Positions 1 through 6,462 of a DNA stretch of 17,630 nucleotides are shown here, piece by piece. Source of the DNA: Methanothrix sp. (GTDB lineage: Archaea; Halobacteriota; Methanosarcinia; Methanotrichales; Methanotrichaceae). Both the position numbers and the translations under genes were made by a program. The DNA lies in contig JAQTYS010000023.1 in assembly GCA_028688175.1 (NCBI GenBank), positions 1-17,630 on the forward strand, read 5' to 3'. Numbering within the stretch: position 1 is the first letter of the stretch; every line of letters starts with the position of its first letter. The notes below the pieces were generated by a model, which was not told where the DNA came from, did not search any database, and saw nothing but the letters and a program-made list of their open reading frames with translations.

Positions 1-9
1 TTTGATCAT
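1..9 (-). CDS. Start of a divergent gene leaving the window (partial)
   Basis: A minus-strand ATG lies at 9-7, followed by codons for Ile and Lys before the window ends, so the product cannot be named. The support is upstream. An AGGGAG Shine-Dalgarno-like sequence (minus strand, 14-19) sits 4 nt before the ATG. A TATA-like TTTTTATACT (minus strand, about 39-48) is placed about 25 nt before a possible transcript start near 18. The ribosome-binding GGAG falls inside a small perfect hairpin at 13-26 (5-bp arms ACTCC/GGAGT, loop of 4). The gene could belong with the transporter to its right, for example its missing ATPase, but that is a guess. Confidence 0.3.
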
Positions 10-227
10 TCTACTCCCTGTGGAGTGAATCTAATCCTAGTATAAAAACTTTAATTTTTAATACGAACGTTTTGGCTAAATATAATTAGAAAATACTATA
101 AAAATATCGAAAAGTTGGAAAGTACAGAAACTCTTTTCGCCCTGTTATTCGTTCTATTAATACTATTGTGGGATTATCTTCGATTATTATCCATTATGTG
201 AAGATAATGCCGGGCGGCTGGAAACTG
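10..227. other. AT-rich intergenic region with two inverted repeats
   Basis: No gene is seen here. The stretch is clearly richer in A+T than the flanking genes. It contains CGAAAAG (108-114) paired with CTTTTCG (133-139), and ATTATCTTC (173-181) paired with GAAGATAAT (200-208). Both repeats are perfect and both have an 18-nt spacer. They could be binding sites for a dimeric regulator or RNA hairpins if transcription starts further upstream. Several TATA-like strings (76-90, 94-108) also occur, as expected by chance in such AT-rich DNA. Confidence 0.45.
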
Positions 228-236
228 CTTTATACC
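228..236 (+). promoter_or_regulatory. TATA-box promoter of the ABC transporter genes
   Basis: GCTTTATAC with a purine-rich BRE-like GGAAACT just upstream lies about 50 nt before the proposed start at 284. Transcription would begin near 257, giving a leader of about 27 nt that includes the GGTGAT ribosome-binding site at 273-278. It is a sequence match only. Confidence 0.4.
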
Positions 237-283
237 GATCGTTCGCTGGGGTCTGGCAAAGTCGATAACTCAGGTGATTGCAT

Positions 284-1339
284 TTGAAAAAGTTCATAAT
301 TATAGCCGTCCTGGCGGCTGTGGTAGTAATGTCGCTGGGCTGCATCTCATCTCCTGAGACGAAAAAGGTCGTCTCCAATGATACCCAAAAGGAGAATGTC
401 TCTCTCCAGGAGAAGATGCCCGGCAAGATTTCCGCCTTGCGCATAGGCTACCAGCCCAGCACCCATCAGATTGCAGAGATGGTCGCCTCTGAGAAAGGCT
501 GGTGGGCCGAAGATTTGCAGCCTTTCGGCATAACCGAGATCAAGGAGTTTGAGTTCCCCACTGGCGTTCCGGAGATGCAAGCTATGGTCGCCGGAGAGCT
601 GGATATAGCTTATGTGGGAACTGCTCCGCCCATTTCTGCCATATCTGCAGGACTGCCTGCCAAGATCGTAGCTGCCGTTAACATCAATGGCTCGGATTTG
701 GTCCTCAGGCCGGATCTGGTCTACAATGGACCGGCGTCATTGACTGGCCTATCCATTGGCACATTCCCACCTGGATCTATTCAGGATACGGTCATGAAGA
801 AATGGCTTATGGAAAACGGGGTTGATGTATCTAAGGTCGACATCAAAGCTATGGACCCGGGACCTGCTACCAGCGCTCTGTCAGCCGGCAAGATAGATGG
901 TGTCTTCCTGCCACAACCTTCGCCATCCATAATTGAGCTGAAAGGCAAGGGCAAACACGTAGTGGCCTCTGGCGAGATGTGGCCGGACCACGCCTGTTGC
1001 AGCCTGGTGGTTACGGACAAGCTCATCAAAGAGCAGCCTGAATTAGTCGAGCAGATCATTAGGACTCATATCAAGGCAACCGATTACATCAATGCCCATC
1101 CCGAGGAGGCCGCACAGATATATGCCAAAAAAACCAAAGCAAACATCACAGAGATAGAGTACTCTGTAAAGAACTGGGATGGCAAGTGGGTCAGCGATCC
1201 GCACCTTCAGGTGCCTTCGACCGTCGAGTATGCAAAGGTCGATTACGAGATGAAGTACACCAAGAGGGAGCTGACTGAGAAGGACCTCTTTGATACCAGC
1301 CTCTATGAGAGGGTAAAAGGTGCGAAGGAAAGTCAGTAG
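284..1339 (+). CDS. ABC transporter substrate-binding lipoprotein (SsuA/TauA/NMT1-like)
   Basis: This is the extracytoplasmic binding protein of an SsuA/TauA/NitT-type importer (sulfonate, taurine, nitrate and related ligands); the ligand cannot be told from sequence. I start it at TTG 284, because AGGTGAT (272-278) lies 5-6 nt upstream. That gives 351 aa beginning with Lys-Lys, a hydrophobic helix and a lipobox SLGC at residues 17-20, so the mature protein is probably lipid-anchored at Cys20. A TTG at 278 would add two residues but overlaps the ribosome-binding site. The mature part opens with a strand of the GYQPS type followed by HQIAEMV. A typical type II periplasmic-binding fold follows (VPEMQAMVAGELDIAYVG, then FPPGSIQDTVMKKWL). 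The permease gene follows at once. Family assignment is firm; substrate unknown. Confidence 0.88.
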   Translation: MKKFIIIAVLAAVVVMSLGCISSPETKKVVSNDTQKENVSLQEKMPGKISALRIGYQPSTHQIAEMVASEKGWWAEDLQPFGITEIKEFEFPTGVPEMQAMVAGELDIAYVGTAPPISAISAGLPAKIVAAVNINGSDLVLRPDLVYNGPASLTGLSIGTFPPGSIQDTVMKKWLMENGVDVSKVDIKAMDPGPATSALSAGKIDGVFLPQPSPSIIELKGKGKHVVASGEMWPDHACCSLVVTDKLIKEQPELVEQIIRTHIKATDYINAHPEEAAQIYAKKTKANITEIEYSVKNWDGKWVSDPHLQVPSTVEYAKVDYEMKYTKRELTEKDLFDTSLYERVKGAKESQ

Positions 1340-1343
1340 GACC

Positions 1344-2111
1344 ATGAATGTCCTGAGAAATCAGGGCATTTCTGCCCTCTCTATTTTGGGATTGATAGCC
1401 ATCTGGCAGTTGGCTGCCTTTCTGGTCAACGACCAATTGACTCTACCTAGTTTTTTCCAGGTTATAGTTGCTTTTCTGGATAACTGGTGGTCGATTTTAA
1501 CCGAGGATCTGCCGGTAAGCTCTCTTCATTTTGCCATCGGCATGGCAGGCGGTCTGATAATTGCCTTGCCAGTGGGAATGATCATGGGATGGAACAAGTT
1601 TCTTGACAATATTTTAGACCCCATTGTGGAGATCTTGCGCCCCATTCCACCGCTAGCCTGGATTCCATTTGCCATCATCTGGTTTGGCATAACCAATGCC
1701 GCCGCAGGTTTTATTATCTTCATAGGTGCTGTCTTTCCCATATTGATCAACACCTATGTGGGCTTCAAGAGCCTGCCCAGGGTGTACGTCGAATCGGCAA
1801 AAGTCTTGGGCGCAACGAAGGATCTTGATCTGATAAGGTATGTGGCTCTGCCTTATGCTCTGCCTTCCATTGCAGCTGGCATAAGGATCGCCATGGGAAT
1901 TGCCTGGATGTGTCTTGTGGCCGCTGAGATGTTCGGGGTGAGCAAGAATGGTCTCGGATTCAAGATCTGGGACTCTTATGGCCATTACCGCATGGATGAG
2001 GTATTTATGTACATGATTGTGCTGGGTCTGCTGGGCCTGGCTATCGATCGCACCTTCCGCTATGTGGTCGAGGAAAGGATGCTCAAGTGGCGCGTGGGAC
2101 TTACCCAGTAA
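1344..2111 (+). CDS. ABC transporter permease (SsuC/TauC-like)
   Basis: The inner component of the importer: a multi-spanning membrane protein of the BPD_transp_1 family that forms the translocation path. From ATG 1344 it has 255 aa with about six hydrophobic segments (roughly 10-30, 60-82, 103-140 and 168-240). The cytoplasmic EAA loop that docks the ATPase is clear near residues 149-176 (ESAKVLGA, then LPYALPS). An in-frame GTG at 1320 would add 8 residues and overlap the preceding gene by 20 nt; I prefer the ATG because the protein then has the usual SsuC length. The gene is 4 nt after the binding-protein stop, so they are surely co-transcribed. No ATPase gene follows; the next gene is SAM synthetase. 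Confidence 0.88.
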   Translation: MNVLRNQGISALSILGLIAIWQLAAFLVNDQLTLPSFFQVIVAFLDNWWSILTEDLPVSSLHFAIGMAGGLIIALPVGMIMGWNKFLDNILDPIVEILRPIPPLAWIPFAIIWFGITNAAAGFIIFIGAVFPILINTYVGFKSLPRVYVESAKVLGATKDLDLIRYVALPYALPSIAAGIRIAMGIAWMCLVAAEMFGVSKNGLGFKIWDSYGHYRMDEVFMYMIVLGLLGLAIDRTFRYVVEERMLKWRVGLTQ

Positions 2112-2183
2112 CGTGGAAAGGCCCAGGTGCAAAGCCTTAATAAGATATTGCAATTTATAATCTAGGAAAATCGAGGAAAGGTC

Positions 2184-3374
2184 ATGAAGAGAAATATCAA
2201 GGTTGAACGCCTCAATCAAAGACCGTTGGAGCAGCAGGAGATAGAGCTGGTAGAGCGCAAGGGCATTGGACACCCGGATAGCGTGGCAGACGGCCTCGCG
2301 GAGTCCATCAGTCGAGCCCTTTGCCAGGAATACCTTGATAGATTTGGAGCGGTGCTGCATCACAACACAGACAAGACGCAAATTGTGGCGGGCCGGTCCA
2401 AGCCAGCTTTCGGAGGCGGCGAGGTCATATGTCCTCTTTATATCCTTCTTACGGGCCGGGCTACCAGGGTCTTCAAGGAAGTGGAGATTCCGGTGGACAC
2501 CATCGCTATCAAGGCCGGCAGAAAGCTCTTGGGCGAGTCGCTCTCCAACCTGGATGTCAACAATCACGTCATCCTTGATGCCAAGATCGGCATGGGCTCC
2601 TCTGATCTGCGGGATGTCTTCAGCCGCAAGGTTCCTTCCGCCAATGACACATCTTTCGGCGTGGGATATGCGCCTCTCTCTGAGACGGAGAACATAGTCT
2701 TCAATACAGAGCGTGAGCTGATGAGGCTCAAGAAGAGCATTCCGGCCATCGGCGAGGACATAAAGGTCATGGGCATGCGCCAGGGGGATGTGATTAACCT
2801 GACCATCGCTTGCGCCATGATTGATAGGCATGTGGCCAGCCTCAAGGAGTATGTGGATGCCAAGAACGCCATTGTCAATCACGTCGTTGAGTACGCCAAG
2901 CAGTTCACTGCGCGTAAGGTCAATGCCCAGATGAATGTGGCAGACAACGTCGACCAGGGTTCGGTCTACATTACCGTCACCGGCACATCCGCCGAGATGG
3001 GAGACGACGGAGCTGTGGGCCGGGGCAACCGGGCCAACGGCATGATCACACCCAATCGACCCATGAGTCTGGAAGCCACCTGCGGCAAAAATCCCATCAA
3101 CCATGTGGGCAAGATCTACAACCTGCTCTCTACGGAAGCGGCCAGGCAGATCGCAGCAGAGGTGCAGGGCATTGAAGAGGTCTACATCAAGATTCTCTCG
3201 CAGATCGGCAAGCCCATCGATGAGCCGCATATCGCCAGCGTGCAGATTGTGCCCAAAGACGGTGTGGACATGAAGAAACTGGAAGCCGGAGCCGGCGAGA
3301 TTTTGGATGACTGGCTGGCCAATATTCCCAAGCTGCAGCAGATGCTGTTTAAGGGAGAGCTGAGCACTTACTAG
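2184..3374 (+). CDS. mat: S-adenosylmethionine synthetase, archaeal type
   Basis: This enzyme makes S-adenosylmethionine from methionine and ATP, the methyl donor of the cell. At 396 aa it has the usual length of the archaeal family (COG1812), which is only distantly related to bacterial MetK. Family motifs are GHPDSVADGLAE at 29-40, HHNTDKTQIVAG at 59-70 and the long Gly/Asn-rich block at about 273-313 (GDDGAVGRGNRANG, then ATCGKNPINHVGK). ATG 2184 has a strong ribosome-binding site, GGAAAGGT, a few nt upstream. An AT-rich stretch at 2136-2161 offers a possible own promoter, so it need not be an operon partner of the transporter. A hairpin plus T-rich stretch ends it at 3402-3440. Confidence 0.95.
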   Translation: MKRNIKVERLNQRPLEQQEIELVERKGIGHPDSVADGLAESISRALCQEYLDRFGAVLHHNTDKTQIVAGRSKPAFGGGEVICPLYILLTGRATRVFKEVEIPVDTIAIKAGRKLLGESLSNLDVNNHVILDAKIGMGSSDLRDVFSRKVPSANDTSFGVGYAPLSETENIVFNTERELMRLKKSIPAIGEDIKVMGMRQGDVINLTIACAMIDRHVASLKEYVDAKNAIVNHVVEYAKQFTARKVNAQMNVADNVDQGSVYITVTGTSAEMGDDGAVGRGNRANGMITPNRPMSLEATCGKNPINHVGKIYNLLSTEAARQIAAEVQGIEEVYIKILSQIGKPIDEPHIASVQIVPKDGVDMKKLEAGAGEILDDWLANIPKLQQMLFKGELSTY

Positions 3375-3401
3375 TGTGAGTTACAGATGTTTCTTGGCAG
3401 A

Positions 3402-3440
3402 ATGGAGGAGCGGAACGAATGTTCCTCCATCCCTTTTCTT
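3402..3440 (+). terminator. Hairpin terminator after SAM synthetase
   Basis: ATGGAGGA (3402-3409) and TCCTCCAT (3423-3430) form a perfect 8-bp stem with a 13-nt loop, followed by CCCTTTTCTT. An alternative inner pairing GGAAC/GTTCC (3412-3416 with 3421-3425) also exists. The position just after the stop codon suits transcription termination. Confidence 0.55.
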
Positions 3441-3449
3441 AGCATACCA

Positions 3450-3465
3450 TTATTATATTATAATT
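3450..3465 (+). promoter_or_regulatory. TATA-rich promoter of the secreted protein gene
   Basis: ATTATATTATAATTTA lies between the terminator of the previous gene and the next ribosome-binding site. A transcript would start near 3485 with a leader of about 48 nt. The exact TATA register is uncertain. Confidence 0.4.
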
Positions 3466-3532
3466 TAACAATCATAACTTTCAAATAGATCAAGCCAAGA
3501 CAGGATCACAATCTTTGTAGGAGGGAATTGAA

Positions 3533-4327
3533 CTGAAGAGACTACTGATACTGGCAGTACTGGCCACTGCTTTGGTTGGCATGGCCTGTGCAGCCAATTA
3601 CATGTACGAAAAAGCATCCGTCAAGGGTGTTGGCTACAAGAATGTGGAAATGATAGTTTCCACCCAGTATGGCTTTGCGGGTCAGAAACTGGTAGAGAAG
3701 GAGTCAGGCTCCGGCAACATTATTACGGAAAAAACCGAGCTGGAGGCGGAGAGACAGTTGGATCACAACCAGAAGTCGCTGTATTATGATGGTTTTTCTA
3801 TTGCCACCTGTCCTTATCCAACTGGTGTTCCTCCAATGGACTACATCAACTTCACTAAGGAAGCTGAGTTCGAGTATATGCCTGTTTCTTATCAGACCGG
3901 CATGTACGACCAGAAGTGGGTTGAGAAGCTATGCGTTCAGAATTACAGAATCGGCGCTGTTCTAACGGAGATGTATACTCATGCCGAACATCTTCAGAAG
4001 AGCACCGAGGTCAAAACGAGAGGCTATGGATTCTGTCCTTACTGTGGAATGGAGCATTTTGATCCGATTGGCTGGTGGAACACCTTGCCTGCAGCCTGCT
4101 GCACTGGTGTTCTCGAAGCCAACCTGAACAGCAACGTGATCGGCGTTGCCCACATCGGCTGGATCTCCCGCGATCCGCTCGCTGACAACCAGCTCAAGGG
4201 CCGCCATGCCGAGTATGGCAGATCTGTTGAAGACCTGACGGGCGTCTTCTCCATCGAGAAGTTCATACAGCTTTGGGGTAATTCTACCTGCGGGGCCATC
4301 AGCGTTGACTGGCTGCCGTGCGTGTAA
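3533..4327 (+). CDS. Secreted Cys-containing protein of unknown function, apparent CTG start
   Basis: I do not recognise the family. The open frame begins after a TAG at 3518 and has no ATG, GTG or TTG before a TTG at 3572. A perfect GGAGG (3520-3524) sits 8 nt before CTG 3533. Reading from that CTG gives MKRLLILAVLATALVGMACA, a textbook signal peptide cleaved near residue 20, and a 264-aa protein. Starting at TTG 3572 would destroy the signal peptide and leave the ribosome-binding site unused. The mature protein is rich in Tyr and Gly, with a CPYC motif at about 168-171 and an adjacent Cys pair at 189-190, suggesting a metal site or disulfides. There are no further membrane segments, so it is probably exported or cell-envelope associated. 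It has its own promoter and an oligo-T terminator. Confidence 0.72.
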   Translation: MKRLLILAVLATALVGMACAANYMYEKASVKGVGYKNVEMIVSTQYGFAGQKLVEKESGSGNIITEKTELEAERQLDHNQKSLYYDGFSIATCPYPTGVPPMDYINFTKEAEFEYMPVSYQTGMYDQKWVEKLCVQNYRIGAVLTEMYTHAEHLQKSTEVKTRGYGFCPYCGMEHFDPIGWWNTLPAACCTGVLEANLNSNVIGVAHIGWISRDPLADNQLKGRHAEYGRSVEDLTGVFSIEKFIQLWGNSTCGAISVDWLPCV

Positions 4328-4348
4328 TTGCAGCTAATTGCCCATCCA

Positions 4349-4355
4349 TTTTTTT
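4349..4355 (+). terminator. Oligo-T archaeal terminator
   Basis: Seven consecutive T residues lie 22 nt after the stop codon of the secreted protein gene. T-runs alone terminate archaeal RNA polymerase, so this is a plausible end of that transcript. Confidence 0.4.
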
Positions 4356-4357
4356 CA

Positions 4358-4540
4358 TCACTGGCGCTCGGCTACCAGCGGTCAGGCGACCTCCTGTGAG
4401 CTAGAAGCTACGTTGCCTGGCTCTGGCCGCCGATCCTGGCAATTCCGTGGCCCTCAAGAACCTGGGCGTCATATTCGGCAAGGAGGAGGGCAGCCTGTTC
4501 CGAGGGCTTACTGCTCCCTGTTCAGGAGCTGCTAACATAC
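4358..4540 (+). pseudogene. Remnant of a TPR-repeat gene (stop codon and frameshift)
   Basis: Two fragments in different frames together read like tetratricopeptide repeats. In the frame of 4361 the sequence gives LALGYQRSGDLL and then a TGA at 4397-4399. In the frame of 4405 it gives LALAADPGNSVALKNLG, then VIFGKE, running on to about 4540. The order LGY-x-x-x-GD-L, then AL-x-x-DPGN-x-x-AL-x-NLG, is the TPR helix A/helix B pattern. The frames are broken by the stop and a shift near 4400, and both ends are missing. I infer decay of a TPR protein or a short gene-conversion scrap. A 65-aa open frame overlapping it (4338-4535) is not protein-like and is not called. Confidence 0.5.
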
Positions 4541-4557
4541 ATATTCTCTTGAATTAG

Positions 4558-4583
4558 GATCACATTTATATACATATTTGATC
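4558..4583 (+). promoter_or_regulatory. Promoter with palindromic operator; leaderless start
   Basis: A TATA box, TTTATATAC (4565-4573), is centred about 28 nt before ATG 4597, which puts the transcript start on or just before the start codon. No ribosome-binding site is present, so the mRNA is probably leaderless. GATCA (4558-4562) and TGATC (4579-4583) flank the TATA box as a perfect inverted repeat with a 16-nt spacer. A dimeric protein bound there would block TBP, which suits autoregulation by the winged-helix product. Confidence 0.45.
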
Positions 4584-4596
4584 TAAATTAAATAGA

Positions 4597-5475
4597 ATGC
4601 ATTTTAGCCAGAACGACATCCGGGCGCTCGTCCTCATCACCGGATCCAAACAGTCGATAAATCCCCGTACCCTCCAGGAGGAGCTGAGGCTTCGCAGGGA
4701 GACCGTCTCCCGGCTTATAACTCACCTGGTGGAAATAGGACTGGCGGAGCGGAGAGGGCGTGAAGTCGTCCTGGCCGGCACGCCCCCGGCAGATGCCTTC
4801 AAGAAGCTTTACTTCAGACACCGGGCCTCGCCTCTGCACAAGATCCTCTCCCTCAAACGGGTGGAGCTGCTCGCCAGGCTGGACCGGACTCCAAAGAATC
4901 TGGAGACCCTGGCCATTGAGACGGGCATTCCCATTGATACCCTGTACGGCTATCTGAAGGGCTTTCTCTGGGTGGGCATAGTCAGCCGCTCCAGGCAAGG
5001 CAAAGCCTATCATTTCTCCTTCAACTACATCGTCTGGCCAGAGCTGAAGGACTTCGTGACCTCACTTCAGGAATACCGAGTCCTGCGCCTCGTGCCCCGT
5101 GAGGCTCTGCTCATCAAGAGCTATGAAAATAGCGTGCTCTTCAAGAGCCTGAGGCCACAGGATGCCACATTCTCCTCCTTTTCCGCCTACGAGGATTACG
5201 GCATCGAGCTGGGGCTGAAGGATTACTACTACACCCTGCCCAAGAAGGAGCTATCCATCCAGGAGGTCTTCATCCACTCCCTGGACTCGGCATGGGAGTT
5301 CTCCCAGAAGCTTTTTTGCGTGCTATTCTATCTGAAGAACAGGGATAAATTGGAGGGAATCGATCATCTTATGATGAAGGATCTGAAATCAGTGCTGCAG
5401 GGAGAGAGGATCAAAGGCTATCCAACCATGGAAGATATCGAGGACAGGACTGATCTCTATGATATCAAACTCTGA
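4597..5475 (+). CDS. Double winged-helix transcriptional regulator (TA/AbiEi-like role suspected)
   Basis: A 292-aa soluble protein. Residues about 8-60 form a winged helix (TLQEELRLRRETVSRLITHL as recognition region, then a basic wing ERRGREVVLA). Residues about 85-145 form a second one (LETLAIETGIPIDTLYGYL and a basic wing RSRQGKAYHF). The C-terminal half is a mixed Tyr/Leu-rich domain I cannot name. It is the first gene of a three-gene operon and overlaps the nucleotidyltransferase gene by 17 nt. In type IV toxin-antitoxin systems (AbiEi/AbiEii) a winged-helix antitoxin precedes a nucleotidyltransferase toxin and represses the operon. The layout here is similar, but homology to AbiEi is not shown. 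It could instead be an ordinary archaeal regulator. Confidence 0.75.
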   Translation: MHFSQNDIRALVLITGSKQSINPRTLQEELRLRRETVSRLITHLVEIGLAERRGREVVLAGTPPADAFKKLYFRHRASPLHKILSLKRVELLARLDRTPKNLETLAIETGIPIDTLYGYLKGFLWVGIVSRSRQGKAYHFSFNYIVWPELKDFVTSLQEYRVLRLVPREALLIKSYENSVLFKSLRPQDATFSSFSAYEDYGIELGLKDYYYTLPKKELSIQEVFIHSLDSAWEFSQKLFCVLFYLKNRDKLEGIDHLMMKDLKSVLQGERIKGYPTMEDIEDRTDLYDIKL

Positions 5476-6067
5476 CAAGATCTCCAGACGAGAGGAGATT
5501 ACCGAGATGTTTGAGCTGGGGCTCAAAGACGCCACCAAGGATATCGATGTCGTCTGCAGGAGTGAGGAGGACAAGGAGCTGTTGCTTGCTGCCGCCAAGG
5601 CCCTGGGATTTGAGATCGTCAGCCCGGAGAAGAGACATGAGCGGATGGGTGTCAAACGGCTGGCTGTGAAGGGCGGGCGCAATCTGGATGTCTTCGCCCA
5701 GCGGATCTCCTACGACTTTGACCTCTCCGAGGCAATGTGGCAGAGGGCTAAACGAATCAGATCCTTCGGCAGCCTGGTGGTCAGGGATGCCTCCCTGGAA
5801 GACATATTCATTATGAAGCTGATCGCCAACCGGCCGGGAGATGCTCCTGACTGCTGCAATCTTGTCATTGCAGGCCTGGACTATAATGCCGTCTACCGGG
5901 AGATTGAGGCGCAGTACCGCAAAGCTGGCGGGGCGAAAGAGAAGATATGGATCAACTACATCGAAGAGGGAATAGCTCGGCTGCAGGATAACGACTTGAC
6001 CATTCCCATAAGCGACAAAATATCCCTCTTGGCCTCTGAGTACCACGAAAAAGGTCAAATGCGATGA
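5459..6067 (+). CDS. Nucleotidyltransferase-fold protein (DUF6036/AbiEii-like), possibly lacking its first motif
   Basis: Residues 26-30 (TKDID) followed by hydrophobic residues match the Asp-x-Asp metal site of the MNT/AbiEii/DUF6036 nucleotidyltransferase fold. NLDVF at 76-79 supplies the usual third Asp (D77), and SLEDIFIMKLIANRPGD is the family's conserved helical part. Members normally carry a GG-x-A/GS motif 10-15 residues before the D-x-D. Here that place reads EEITEMFELGLKDA with no Gly pair, so a short deletion or loss of activity is possible. ATG 5459 gives 202 aa and overlaps the regulator by 17 nt. An alternative ATG at 5507 has a better ribosome-binding site (GAGGAG, 5492-5497) and would give 186 aa. 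The gene overlaps the next one as ATGA. Nucleotidyltransferase fold likely; activity uncertain. Confidence 0.72.
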   Translation: MISNSDKISRREEITEMFELGLKDATKDIDVVCRSEEDKELLLAAAKALGFEIVSPEKRHERMGVKRLAVKGGRNLDVFAQRISYDFDLSEAMWQRAKRIRSFGSLVVRDASLEDIFIMKLIANRPGDAPDCCNLVIAGLDYNAVYREIEAQYRKAGGAKEKIWINYIEEGIARLQDNDLTIPISDKISLLASEYHEKGQMR

Positions 6068-6249
6068 CCGAGCAGAATCGTAGGTATGTAATGAAGGAGA
6101 TCGGCAAGCTGCTCTCCGAGATCTGGCGGATCAAAGGGCTGGCAGAGCAGGAGTACGGACCGCAGCACCCCATCGCCAAGAAGCTTTCCAGCATGCATGC
6201 GGATGCCCAGTTGCTCCTCCAGGAAAAATCGGACGGCCATAAGCGATAG
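6064..6249 (+). CDS. Small helical protein, third gene of the regulator/NTase operon
   Basis: A 61-aa charged protein of unknown family. It is predicted by eye to be almost entirely helical (KEIGKLLSEIWRIKGLAEQE, a turn at GPQHP, then IAKKLSSMHADAQLLLQE), with leucines spaced as in a helical hairpin. Its ATG overlaps the stop of the nucleotidyltransferase gene (ATGA at 6064-6067), a sign of translational coupling. The coupling and good codon composition argue that it is real. It may be a partner or inhibitor of the NTase. Confidence 0.6.
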   Translation: MTEQNRRYVMKEIGKLLSEIWRIKGLAEQEYGPQHPIAKKLSSMHADAQLLLQEKSDGHKR

Positions 6250-6462
6250 ACGAAACCGCGCCTATCGTCCGAAGACTATGGATCGCCCTCCCGTTTTAGA
6301 GCATCTTTTTGCTCGGCCTGTCCCGGACTGCCGGCCATATTTGCGAAATTCCCTTCTGTCCCCCGAGCGCAAGCACTTGCGCGCTCAGGTGGTCCCGTTC
6401 AGTTCGGTGGGTACTCGACCAGGATTTTGCCGAACTCTCCTGCTGCATTTTGCATATCTTTT
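6250..6462. other. Convergent intergenic region with hairpins
   Basis: Three inverted repeats occur: GAGCA/TGCTC (6299-6314, T-rich loop), GAGCGC/GCGCTC (6365-6386) and AGTTCGG/CCGAACT (6401-6436). The two flanking genes converge here, so one or more may end transcripts. The right edge (about 6412-6462, minus strand) may hold the out-of-frame C-terminus of the neighbouring gene; see that entry. Confidence 0.4.

Noticed and set aside
2112..2183. SAM riboswitch before the SAM synthetase
   Set aside because: Only 72 nt, with one weak inverted repeat (AAGGC/GCCTT) and no SAM aptamer signatures; such riboswitches are bacterial.
1653..3230. 525-aa open frame on the minus strand
   Set aside because: It lies opposite the permease and the SAM synthetase, both certain genes, and spans their boundary; its His/Leu/Asp-rich composition is the usual antisense shadow.
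4338..4535. 65-aa plus-strand frame
   Set aside because: Its composition is not protein-like; the neighbouring frames carry the TPR-like fragments instead.
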